Below, piece by piece: positions 1 to 4,969 of a DNA stretch of 30,399 bases. The DNA is from a virus. The notes beneath the pieces were generated by a model. The model saw only the letters and a list, made by a program, of their open reading frames with translations, was not told the DNA's origin and made no database searches. Each line of letters starts with the position of its first letter. The first letter of the stretch is position 1. Made by a program: the position numbers and the translations under genes. The stretch lies in the IMG/VR virus record IMGVR_UViG_3300037882_000969, positions 1 to 30,399 of that record. One strand, 5' to 3'.

Positions 1-228
1 GTTTATGGCTCTGGCTCTGGCTCTGGCTCTGGCTATGGCTATGGCTCTGGCTCTGGCGATGGCGATGGCGATGGCGATGGCTATGGCGATGGCGATGGCT
101 ATGGCTCTGGCTCTGGCTATGGCTATGGCGATGGCTATGGCGATGGCTATGGCGATGGCTCTGGCACTGGCTCTGGCTATGGCTCTGGCTCTGGCTATGG
201 CTATAGCTCTGGCGATGGCTATGGCTAA
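1..228 (+). CDS. C-terminal end of a Gly-X (X = Ser/Tyr/Asp) repeat protein, 5' partial
   Basis: Reading frame 1 is open from the left edge to a TAA at 226-228 and encodes alternating glycine and Ser, Tyr or Asp for about 75 residues. Only two positions break the pattern: a Thr and one Gly-to-Ser change near the end. The gene start lies outside the window. This frame is preferred because it yields a soluble low-complexity Gly-rich tail, whereas the other two frames give Ala-Leu/Ala-Met or Trp-Leu dipeptides. Nearly all glycines use GGC and the X codons differ by single bases (TCT, TAT, GAT), so the tract probably grew by repeat slippage. Function is unknown; a flexible or phase-separating tail is possible. 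The choice of frame is inference, because nothing outside the repeat can be seen. Confidence 0.55.
   Translation, partial: VYGSGSGSGSGYGYGSGSGDGDGDGDGYGDGDGYGSGSGYGYGDGYGDGYGDGSGTGSGYGSGSGYGYSSGDGYG
6..225 (+). repeat. Hexanucleotide GGCNNT tandem repeat
   Basis: About 36 near-identical 6-bp units of the type GGCTCT, GGCTAT or GGCGAT fill the left edge. Because the unit is 6 bp, gain or loss of units keeps every frame open, so length changes would alter tail length without a frameshift. Confidence 0.9.
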
Positions 229-268
229 TTTAAAATCTCTTGGGTGGTGTGTCTAAACTAGGAAAAAT

Positions 269-622
269 ATGCTAAAAAAACTTAAAACAATTAAAAACAA
301 AACATATTGGATTGATGATACCGGAGAAAAAATTGACGGAGTGCATTCCGGCATCAGTGGCGATGAGTCCGGCATCTGGGGCAACTTGACCGGCATCAGG
401 GGCGATGTGACCGGCATAAGTGGCAACGTGTCCGACATCAGGGGCAACGTGACCAACATCAGTGGCAACGTGACCAACATCAGTGGCGATGTGACCAACA
501 TCAGGGGCAACGTGTCCTACATCAGGGGTGACGTGTCCGGCATCAGTGGCAACGTAGACGATTGTGAAATCAAAGATGAAGAACGTAAAGCTGGGGTTAA
601 TATACAAGATTTGATGCAGTAA
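269..622 (+). CDS. Heptad-repeat phage protein of unknown function
   Basis: This 117-aa protein has a short basic N-terminus (residues 1-25) and then ten uninterrupted 7-residue repeats (27-96) with consensus [S/T]-x-I-[R/S]-G-[D/N]-V. An acidic tail containing a CEIKDEERKAG motif and ending NIQDLMQ follows. The regular Ile, Gly and Val spacing suggests a repeated beta-type fold, but this is not established. An AGGAAA about 4 bases before ATG 269 can serve as ribosome binding site. From memory, similar repeat-plus-CEIxDEER proteins are common uncharacterised genes in phages; I know of no assigned function. It follows the Gly-X gene by 40 bases and precedes the Acb2-like gene, so it sits in an accessory cluster upstream of the packaging genes. 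Confidence 0.8.
   Translation: MLKKLKTIKNKTYWIDDTGEKIDGVHSGISGDESGIWGNLTGIRGDVTGISGNVSDIRGNVTNISGNVTNISGDVTNIRGNVSYIRGDVSGISGNVDDCEIKDEERKAGVNIQDLMQ
347..556 (+). repeat. Ten in-frame 21-bp tandem repeats
   Basis: The ten heptad repeats are also a DNA repeat of 21 bp, with units resembling GGCAACGTGACCAACATCAG. Several units are almost identical, for example around 450-500, which indicates recent duplication. Substitutions fall mostly at the Arg/Ser, Asp/Asn and Gly/Asn/Asp/Tyr positions. Confidence 0.85.
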
Positions 623-655
623 CCAATGCTCAATAGAGCGAGAAAGGAAACGAAA

Positions 656-1015
656 ATGGCACGGAGAATTGAAATTGGAAGCAAAAAGTATACACAAGTT
701 TTTGCAATAGATGAACCTAGTATTGGTGGGAATGCTTGCCATAAATACTCTGTTTCAACAACAAAAGAACCCTCTGTAATTGTTGGCCAAGTCAATTTTC
801 AAGATGGCCCGATTAAAGAAGCTGGCGTCAACGGTGTTATGAATGAAGATTTACTGGCCATGGTCATTGACCGTTTACAAGGCTTTCAAAACGGTGATTA
901 TAAATGCCGTGAAAATGCGGTGGCGATTACCAAATTGGAAGAAGCGTTAATGTGGTTACGCAAGCGCACTCAAGACCGTGAAGATAGAGGCGTTGAAGGT
1001 ACTTCTTCAATTTAA
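656..1015 (+). CDS. Probable Acb2/Tad1-type cyclic-nucleotide sponge (anti-CBASS / anti-Thoeris)
   Basis: This 119-aa protein resembles the small phage family now named after the Acb2/Tad1 hairpin domain. Diagnostic stretches are VNFQDGPIKEAGVNG (about 46-60), an acidic helix with NEDLLAMVIDRLQGFQ (63-78), and the C-terminal hairpin CRENAVAITKLEEALMWL (84-101) followed by RGVEGT (111-116). The helix-turn-helix pair around the CRENA...TKLEEA segment resembles the corresponding part of T4 Vs.4 (Acb2), as I recall it. Acb2 and Tad1 proteins bind cyclic oligonucleotide or cyclic ADP-ribose signals and so blunt CBASS or Thoeris immunity. ATG 656 is chosen over the upstream in-frame ATG 626 because an AAAGGAAA lies just before it. 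The N-terminal half (1-45) is a less conserved beta-type extension. The family call is fairly secure; the immune function is inferred from the family. Confidence 0.68.
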   Translation: MARRIEIGSKKYTQVFAIDEPSIGGNACHKYSVSTTKEPSVIVGQVNFQDGPIKEAGVNGVMNEDLLAMVIDRLQGFQNGDYKCRENAVAITKLEEALMWLRKRTQDREDRGVEGTSSI

Positions 1016-1035
1016 CCATCGCTCTTTGATTAATC

Positions 1036-1139
1036 CTCTTGGGTTGTGGCGGAATAGGTAAACGCAGACGCTAAGTCGCAGATGTACGTTAACAAAACGA
1101 AACCTGCATGTAAGGTGCAAATCCCTTCCGGCCCAAGAG
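1036..1139 (+). tRNA. tRNA-like element (Leu/Ser-class appearance, atypical, possibly a pseudo-tRNA)
   Basis: Positions 1040-1046 pair with 1129-1135 as a 7-bp acceptor-like stem, followed by TG at 1047-1048 and a GCG...CGC D-arm whose loop contains AGGTAAA, exactly as in leucine tRNAs. Near the 3' end, GG-TGCAAAT-CC resembles a T-arm. No good 5-bp anticodon stem is visible: only GAC-GCTAA-GTC can form, with TAA in its loop. A long insert with GCAG/CTGC and CGTT/AACG pairs follows. The closing helix continues to 11 bp (1036-1046 with 1129-1139), which is too long for a normal tRNA. It may be a degenerate tRNA or a tRNA-like domain of the RNA downstream. Confidence 0.4.
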
Positions 1140-1420
1140 CATAAATATAGCCGGTTCATGCCAATACAACACGGCCAGAGTAAAGTGGTGGTCGCTAAAG
1201 ATGCATAGACGCAAATCCAATACAAGTGCGACGGCACTGGCGGCGTCCCGACATGGCTGACATCGGGTGAGGCATGATTTAGAGCGACGGCTCACGGCTA
1301 TTAAAATAAAGGGATGCAAACGCCGTAACCGAAAGGTTTAAACGGATAGGCCACGGAGTGAGAAACGTCCGTTCTGTAGTCGGTGCGCAGACAATATTTT
1401 AATCTGAAAGGACTAACCGC
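1140..1420 (+). ncRNA. Gene-free, hairpin-rich stretch; candidate structured RNA
   Basis: No convincing reading frame crosses this 280-base stretch, yet it is rich in compact hairpins. AGTGC-GACG-GCACT lies at 1225-1238 and GAGC-GACG-GCTC at 1282-1293, both with the same C(GACG)G loop. CCCGA/TCGGG pairs at 1247-1251 with 1263-1267. AACC-GAAA-GGTT (a GNRA tetraloop) lies at 1327-1338 inside CCGT/ACGG at 1323-1326 and 1342-1345. GCCG/CGGC can pair at 1150-1153 with 1172-1175. Together with the tRNA-like element just upstream this suggests one structured phage RNA. Large phage RNAs such as GOLLD are known to sit beside tRNAs, but I see no match to a named family. Confidence 0.4.
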
Positions 1421-1492
1421 ATGAACATCAAACAAGCAATTCAAGAGTTGGATAACATAGCAAACGAATACACTGCCAGGCTCTTTAAATAA
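1421..1492 (+). CDS. Small 23-aa peptide ORF after the structured region
   Basis: A short frame encoding MNIKQAIQELDNIANEYTAR and ending LFK begins at ATG 1421, with an AAAGGA 7-8 bases upstream, and stops at TAA 1490-1492. It is predicted to be one amphipathic helix. It sits 15 bases before the YopX-like gene and may be a true micropeptide, a leader peptide, or the remnant N-terminus of a longer gene. Only the ribosome binding site and the helical composition support it. Confidence 0.4.
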   Translation: MNIKQAIQELDNIANEYTARLFK

Positions 1493-1507
1493 ATGTAAGG
1501 AAAAGTT

Positions 1508-1891
1508 ATGCGGGAAATAAAATTTAGGGCGTGGCGTAAGAAATTTAAGTATATGCTTTCTAAAGAAGAATTAGCTTATAAGGATGGAAAATTCTGTCAT
1601 ATTTTTAATTGTGATTTCATGCCAATGGATGATGATTTTGTTGTTATGCAATACACCGGCCTAAAGGATAAAAAAGGCATTGAGATTTATGAGGGGGATA
1701 TTGTTAAGCTTCATGCTCAAGAGAGATTAGCAGAAATGATTGGTTATATAATTTATGGAACATATGGGAATTTATGTTGTCAATTTGTATGCTCAGATAA
1801 TATGTATGGAGGCGGATATAGAAATTTGACCGAATATGAAATTATTGAAGTCATCGGAAACGTATACCAAACCAGAGGTGCGCATGAATAA
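1508..1891 (+). CDS. YopX-family phage protein
   Basis: This 127-aa protein has the YopX pattern: an N-terminus of MREIKFRAW type, a central QYTGLKDKKGIEIYEGDIV block (about 48-66), a hydrophobic beta-strand segment, and a C-terminal YEIIEVIGNVYQ strand. Length and motif order match the family (named after YopX of Bacillus phage SPbeta), which is widespread in phages and prophages with no settled biochemical role. An AAGGAAAAG lies immediately before ATG 1508. The gene overlaps the next start by 8 bases, so the two are translationally linked. It is an accessory gene and not part of the particle, judging from family distribution. Confidence 0.9.
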   Translation: MREIKFRAWRKKFKYMLSKEELAYKDGKFCHIFNCDFMPMDDDFVVMQYTGLKDKKGIEIYEGDIVKLHAQERLAEMIGYIIYGTYGNLCCQFVCSDNMYGGGYRNLTEYEIIEVIGNVYQTRGAHE

Positions 1892-2291
1892 GATTATTGA
1901 GTTGTTGCCGAAGAAGAAAGACATTAGTCTGTGTGAATGTAGTTTGACTTTAGATGATAGGAATGGGTGTGGTTGTCATATCGATGATTACAATAAAGCC
2001 CTCTCCGACTGCATCGCCGCCATTGAAAAGGCAAAGATTGGGGTTGTGCCGAGTGAGGAAGAAATCGCCGTAGAAGTATGGAAAAAATTTGGGTGGTATT
2101 ATCATGGAATAGGCCATGAAGTAAAATGGGGCGAGTTAAATCCTCAAGAAAAAGAGCAATGGTTATGTGCGGCCAAAGCCATCCGAAACCCAATGCTCAA
2201 AAACGACACCGCCCAACAATGCCAGCACGGGTTTGTAAGTAAGACATTCTGTGAGATTTGCAATCCAGAAAAAGAAAGCGAAGACGTATGA
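1884..2291 (+). CDS. Hypothetical Cys/His-rich phage protein
   Basis: This 135-aa protein starts at ATG 1884, with AGAGGTG just upstream and inside the end of the YopX-like gene. It begins with a short Cys-rich stretch (CECSLTLDDRNGCGCH), followed by a helix that includes DYNKALSDCIAAIEKA. A region typical of phage 'WEKF...GEVKW' small proteins comes next, and the C-terminus carries CQHGF...TFCEICNP, a likely small zinc-binding knuckle of C-x-H...C-x2-C type. Such C-terminal knuckles recur in phage nucleic-acid-associated small proteins, but no function can be assigned here. Its stop overlaps the start of the next gene (GTATGA), showing operon organisation. Confidence 0.75.
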   Translation: MNKIIELLPKKKDISLCECSLTLDDRNGCGCHIDDYNKALSDCIAAIEKAKIGVVPSEEEIAVEVWKKFGWYYHGIGHEVKWGELNPQEKEQWLCAAKAIRNPMLKNDTAQQCQHGFVSKTFCEICNPEKESEDV

Positions 2292-2452
2292 ATTTATTCT
2301 TTGTATTCTTAGCGTTGAGTTTAATTTTATCTTTTATAATAATGTCGACAAAATACACTAAAGAAGATTGCCTAAAATCGTGTAAATTTGAAATTTTGGA
2401 TTATAACTGCAAAGATAAATGCGAGGAAATATGGAAAAAGAACCAGGATTAG
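2288..2452 (+). CDS. Small membrane protein with four cysteines
   Basis: This 54-aa peptide has one strongly hydrophobic N-terminal segment (residues 2-19, Leu/Phe/Ile-rich) followed by a hydrophilic domain with four cysteines spaced C-x3-C-x9-C-x3-C. No signal-peptidase site is obvious, so it is probably an anchored protein with a small disulfide-bonded or metal-binding domain outside the membrane. ATG 2288 overlaps the upstream stop by ATGA and is preferred to the longer frame that starts inside the neighbour. Its own 3' end overlaps the start of the next gene at 2431. Function unknown. Confidence 0.65.
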   Translation: MNLFFVFLALSLILSFIIMSTKYTKEDCLKSCKFEILDYNCKDKCEEIWKKNQD

Positions 2453-2676
2453 TAAAGAATATCAGGTATATCAATTATATGTTGTTTATTTTTGGTGCTT
2501 TAATATTGTTCGTTCTCATGAATCAGGCGCATGATGTGATATTTTTTAAAGAGAAATACGAAACATTAAATAATAGAATTAACCACGAAATGAAGAAATT
2601 GACTGAATTGCAGAATATTACTGTAAAATGTGACGTTCAAATAGTTAATAAAAAATCTGTGCGACCGGCACACTAA
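2431..2676 (+). CDS. Small single-pass membrane protein
   Basis: An 81-aa protein with a transmembrane segment at about residues 17-34 (MLFIFGALILFVLMN), then a polar, probably helical region with heptad-like spacing (KEKYETLNNRINHEMKKLTEL) and a basic C-terminus. GAGG at 2423-2426 fits ATG 2431. The layout (short N-terminus, one anchor, coiled coil) is like an inner-membrane spanin or a holin-associated protein, but the position upstream of the terminase rather than in a lysis block leaves this undecided. It overlaps the preceding gene by 22 bases. Confidence 0.65.
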   Translation: MEKEPGLVKNIRYINYMLFIFGALILFVLMNQAHDVIFFKEKYETLNNRINHEMKKLTELQNITVKCDVQIVNKKSVRPAH

Positions 2677-2696
2677 TTAATGAATTTAAAAAAATT

Positions 2697-2727
2697 TTGT
2701 TTTTTTTATTTGGAGAGATGGTATAAT
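2697..2727 (+). promoter_or_regulatory. Extended -10 promoter for the terminase genes
   Basis: A perfect TATAAT lies at 2722-2727 preceded by TG-n (TGG at 2719-2721), an extended -10 box. The upstream T-rich stretch offers only a weak -35 (TTGTTT at 2697-2702, spacing 19). The predicted start lies just ahead of the GGAGGA ribosome binding site of the small terminase. Confidence 0.6.
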
Positions 2728-2744
2728 TTCTATTGGAGGACATA

Positions 2745-3164
2745 ATGGCTGGAAAAGGCGAGCATACAGGGTATTCGCACAAATTAACTAAGAAGCAAAA
2801 GATATTTGCCGATATTTATGATGGTAACGCGAAACAAGCAGCATTATTGGCAGGATATTCTAAAGTTTCTGCACACTCTATTGGGCAACGATTATTAAAC
2901 AATCCTCGAATTAAAGAATTGATCCAGAATAGAAATAATAAAGTTACCGCCCCCTTGATTATGAACCGCCAAGCTCGCCAAGAGTTTTGGTCAAAAGTAA
3001 TCCAAGACCCCGAACAGAGCATGGGCGATCGATTGCGAGCTTCAGAATTACTCGGAAGATCAGAAGCTGATTTCACCGAAAATCACAAACATTCTGGCGA
3101 CCTAATCATAAAATATGGACACCGAACAGGAAACCGCATCGCTGATCTCACCGTACGGAACTGA
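2745..3164 (+). CDS. terS: Terminase small subunit
   Basis: This 139-aa protein matches small terminases of the Terminase_2 type. After a basic N-terminus comes LTKKQKIFADIY...NAKQAALLAGYS (about 12-40), the helix-turn-helix that recognises packaging sites. SIGQRLLNNPRIKELI (46-61) and a helical oligomerisation region follow. The start at ATG 2745 is set by GGAGGA at 2735-2740. The gene directly precedes and overlaps by 50 bases the large subunit, as is usual. The protein should form a ring that binds viral DNA and loads it onto the large subunit to start packaging. It is the first gene after a strong promoter. Confidence 0.9.
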   Translation: MAGKGEHTGYSHKLTKKQKIFADIYDGNAKQAALLAGYSKVSAHSIGQRLLNNPRIKELIQNRNNKVTAPLIMNRQARQEFWSKVIQDPEQSMGDRLRASELLGRSEADFTENHKHSGDLIIKYGHRTGNRIADLTVRN

Positions 3165-4533
3165 TCTGGACGGCCAAGCATTCGGCCCAAATCCAACACA
3201 GCAGAAAATCCTAGATTGGGTTGATGCTGTCCGCGAACGTAAAACCAGTACAAGCATCCCAGTATTATTACTACAAGGAGGCGTTGGAAGCGGAAAAAGT
3301 CGCGGGCTTATGGCTCCAGCCATCGAAATGCTTTGTGAAATACCGGGATTAAGAATGTTCTGGGGTCGCCAAGATTTAAAAGACTTAAAACTGTCTATAA
3401 TGGATAAATTTTTCGAGGTTTTACCACCAGAATTGATGGTTGGAAAATCGGAACAATACCAATGGTACGACATACGCACCAAAGGCAAAGGCAAAAGTCG
3501 GATATTTTTTAATGGTCTTAAAGACCTTTCCGGCCTAGGATCTCAAGAATTTGGCGTTATCATCGTAACGGAGGCTCACGAGATAACTGAAAATGCGTAT
3601 CGAACCCTAAAGCGCCGATGCCGTCAATCTGGTGTCCCCAATATGATCCTGATTGAAAGCGAGCCGCCCAATGAGGGGCATTGGATTACACGCCTAACAG
3701 ACCCACTGAGTGAGGAATACGACAAAGACATTGAGAAATGGGAATTATCAACGTATGAAAACTGGAATAATTTGCCTGAGAGTTATCGCGGATCGTTGGA
3801 AGGGATGCCAGATGCCTGGAAACGCAAGTATTTATTTGGTAAAGCAGGGTTTATCCCCTCAGGCAGGCCATTTTATGAGGGGTTTAAAGAGCCTATCCAT
3901 GTGGGTGAGTATCAATACAATACAGCAAAGCCACTAATTTTAGGTTGGGATTTTGGTTTCGTTCACCCAGCCGTGAGTTTTCACCAATTTGACGATAATG
4001 GTCGATGGTTCATTTTGCGTGAGATTATGGGCTCGAACATCACAATTCAACATTTTGCGCCGCATGTTAAAGAATTTTTGAACATAAATTTCCCAAATGC
4101 AAATATAAAATGTTTTGGCGACCCAGCCTGTATGCAAGTAAACGATAAAAGCGAAAAGACGTCCTGGCACATCTGCAAAGAGCATGGATTTGATATTGGA
4201 ATAAAACAATCAGACTACCGCACACGAAAAGAAATAATTGACCAAAAATTATCTAATTTATTAAATGGCAAACCAATGCTCTGTGTTGATCGTCGCTGTA
4301 AGATAATCATCGACGGGTTCTTGGGTGGGTATCACTACCCAGAACAAAAACAAGGCCAAGAGTTTACGCAAAAATTTGAAATCCCATTTCATGATGAGTT
4401 CTATTCTCATTTGCTTAATACAGTGGAATACGTTGCAGTCAATACCTTTAGGCCAATTCAGAGGCATACAAATACAGCTCATAAAATAAAAAAACAACAA
4501 CCCGCAAATGCAGGATTTGGTTTCAGTAAATAA
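3115..4533 (+). CDS. terL: Terminase large subunit (packaging ATPase/nuclease)
   Basis: This 472-aa protein has all landmarks of the packaging motor. Walker A is GGVGSGKS at 55-62 and a Walker B-like VIIVTEAHE lies at about 148-156, with the catalytic Glu in the E-A-H-E part. The C-terminal RNase H-like nuclease has acidic residues in GWDFG (D279), FGDPA (D336) and HDEFYSHLLNTVEY (D427). Length and motif spacing are normal for the family. One oddity is Thr where Walker B usually has Asp (VTEAHE versus VDEAHE). The start overlaps the small subunit and lacks a strong ribosome binding site, so translation is probably coupled. The enzyme translocates DNA into the prohead through the portal encoded next. 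Confidence 0.95.
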   Translation: MDTEQETASLISPYGTDLDGQAFGPNPTQQKILDWVDAVRERKTSTSIPVLLLQGGVGSGKSRGLMAPAIEMLCEIPGLRMFWGRQDLKDLKLSIMDKFFEVLPPELMVGKSEQYQWYDIRTKGKGKSRIFFNGLKDLSGLGSQEFGVIIVTEAHEITENAYRTLKRRCRQSGVPNMILIESEPPNEGHWITRLTDPLSEEYDKDIEKWELSTYENWNNLPESYRGSLEGMPDAWKRKYLFGKAGFIPSGRPFYEGFKEPIHVGEYQYNTAKPLILGWDFGFVHPAVSFHQFDDNGRWFILREIMGSNITIQHFAPHVKEFLNINFPNANIKCFGDPACMQVNDKSEKTSWHICKEHGFDIGIKQSDYRTRKEIIDQKLSNLLNGKPMLCVDRRCKIIIDGFLGGYHYPEQKQGQEFTQKFEIPFHDEFYSHLLNTVEYVAVNTFRPIQRHTNTAHKIKKQQPANAGFGFSK

Positions 4534-4536
4534 AAA

Positions 4537-4555
4537 GCCCCGTGGTTAGCGGGGT
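4537..4555 (-). terminator. Rho-independent terminator for the minus-strand small gene
   Basis: CCCCG at 4538-4542 pairs with CGGGG at 4550-4554 around a 7-base loop. Read on the minus strand the stem is followed by CTTTTTA, a U-tract, so it fits the minus-strand gene at 4579-4698. It lies against the terL stop codon, so the two genes converge here. Confidence 0.6.
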
Positions 4556-4578
4556 AGGTAATGAATGATTAGGATAGG

Positions 4579-4698
4579 TTATTTTGCTGGTTTACGGTTT
4601 GCCCATCGTTTTAGTATATTACGTTTAGCGGCCGCAGTTTTAGCGGGTGATTTTTTGGAGCCGCCTAGTTTGCCTAGGGCTTGAGCGTGTTTGTTCAT
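4579..4698 (-). CDS. Small basic protein, antisense to the late operon
   Basis: A 39-aa minus-strand protein beginning MNKHAQALGKLGGSKKSPAK and continuing with TAAAKRNILKRWANRKPAK. It is strongly basic (Lys/Arg-rich) with a helix-forming C-terminal half. Small proteins with the same 'ALGKLGGxxKSPAKTAAARRNxxKRW' character are common single genes in bacteria and phages and may bind nucleic acid; the function is unknown to me. It is followed by a terminator on its own strand and preceded by an inverted repeat, which supports a real independent unit. It has no strong ribosome binding site. It is the only minus-strand gene in the morphogenesis block apart from the HNH endonuclease, which makes a regulatory role plausible but unproven. 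Confidence 0.7.
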   Translation of the reverse strand: MNKHAQALGKLGGSKKSPAKTAAAKRNILKRWANRKPAK

Positions 4699-4723
4699 AA
4701 CGCTTGGTATGTTGTCAAGAGGC

Positions 4724-4774
4724 AAAACAGCGACGAGCAACACAAACACGCTATCAATATTCCGTCGCTGTTTT
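4724..4774. repeat. 12-bp perfect inverted repeat upstream of the small antisense gene
   Basis: AAAACAGCGACG at 4724-4735 is repeated in inverse at 4763-4774 with a 27-base spacer. The right arm lies in the spacer of a weak minus-strand promoter candidate (TTTACA at 4783-4778). It may be an operator, or it may form a stem in the leader of the minus-strand transcript. Confidence 0.6.
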
Positions 4775-4813
4775 AATTGTAAAAAATAAAAAATAATTTT
4801 TTGGATTGATTGA

Positions 4814-4842
4814 TTGACAGCTATATTGTATTAATGTATGAT
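4814..4842 (+). promoter_or_regulatory. Near-consensus sigma70-type promoter ahead of the portal gene
   Basis: TTGACA at 4814-4819 and TATGAT at 4837-4842 are separated by exactly 17 bases. This is the best promoter match in the window. Transcription should start near 4849 and run into a terminator-like hairpin before reaching the portal. Confidence 0.75.
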
Positions 4843-4848
4843 TTAATT

Positions 4849-4937
4849 ATAGGCAATTAGTGGGTAGAGCTGATCCCTCTGTCCACGCCAAACATTTTAT
4901 TAAGACCAACTCTGTGCACAGCAGGGTTGGTCTTTTT
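4849..4937 (+). ncRNA. Short leader RNA ending in a terminator; candidate attenuator or small RNA
   Basis: The strong promoter at 4814-4842 would make a transcript of about 89 bases that ends at the hairpin and T-run at 4903-4937. A weak upstream hairpin (AGAG/CTCT around 4865-4880) is possible. The RNA carries no clear reading frame. It could be a free small RNA, or a 5' leader whose termination is relieved to switch on the portal-capsid operon. Confidence 0.5.
4903..4937 (+). terminator. Intrinsic terminator / attenuator before the portal gene
   Basis: AGACCAAC at 4903-4910 pairs perfectly with GTTGGTCT at 4926-4933 and is followed by TTTT, then GTTT. The 15-base loop contains the palindrome GTGCAC. 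It lies between a strong promoter and the portal start 33 bases downstream. Confidence 0.75.
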
Positions 4938-4956
4938 GTTTGGAGAAATAAATATA

Positions 4957-4968
4957 CAGCGACGGAAA
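4957..4968 (+). promoter_or_regulatory. Third copy of the CAGCGACGG site at the portal start
   Basis: CAGCGACGGAAA lies immediately before ATG 4970, where a ribosome binding site should be. The same bases occur in the right arm of the inverted repeat (inverse orientation, 4761-4773). A protein or RNA binding this site would directly affect portal translation. GGAA within it is the only possible, weak, Shine-Dalgarno. Confidence 0.4.
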
Positions 4969-4969
4969 A

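Noticed and set aside
5-256. Alternative + frame giving an Ala-Leu/Ala-Met repeat protein
   Set aside because: It is a frame shift of the same hexanucleotide repeat; the Gly-X frame gives a more credible product and is open from the window edge.
347-556. CRISPR array
   Set aside because: The units are contiguous 21-bp coding repeats with no spacers.
272-795. Minus-strand frames over the 21-bp repeats
   Set aside because: They are open only because the repeat is a multiple of three, and they are antisense to two well-supported + genes.
1007-1319. Two minus-strand frames over the gene-free region
   Set aside because: They overlap each other, have no ribosome binding site, and cross the tRNA-like and hairpin elements.
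1140-1420. Hammerhead or group I intron signatures
   Set aside because: The required core motifs (CUGAUGA...GAAA, or the P7/G-binding core) are not found in a consistent order.
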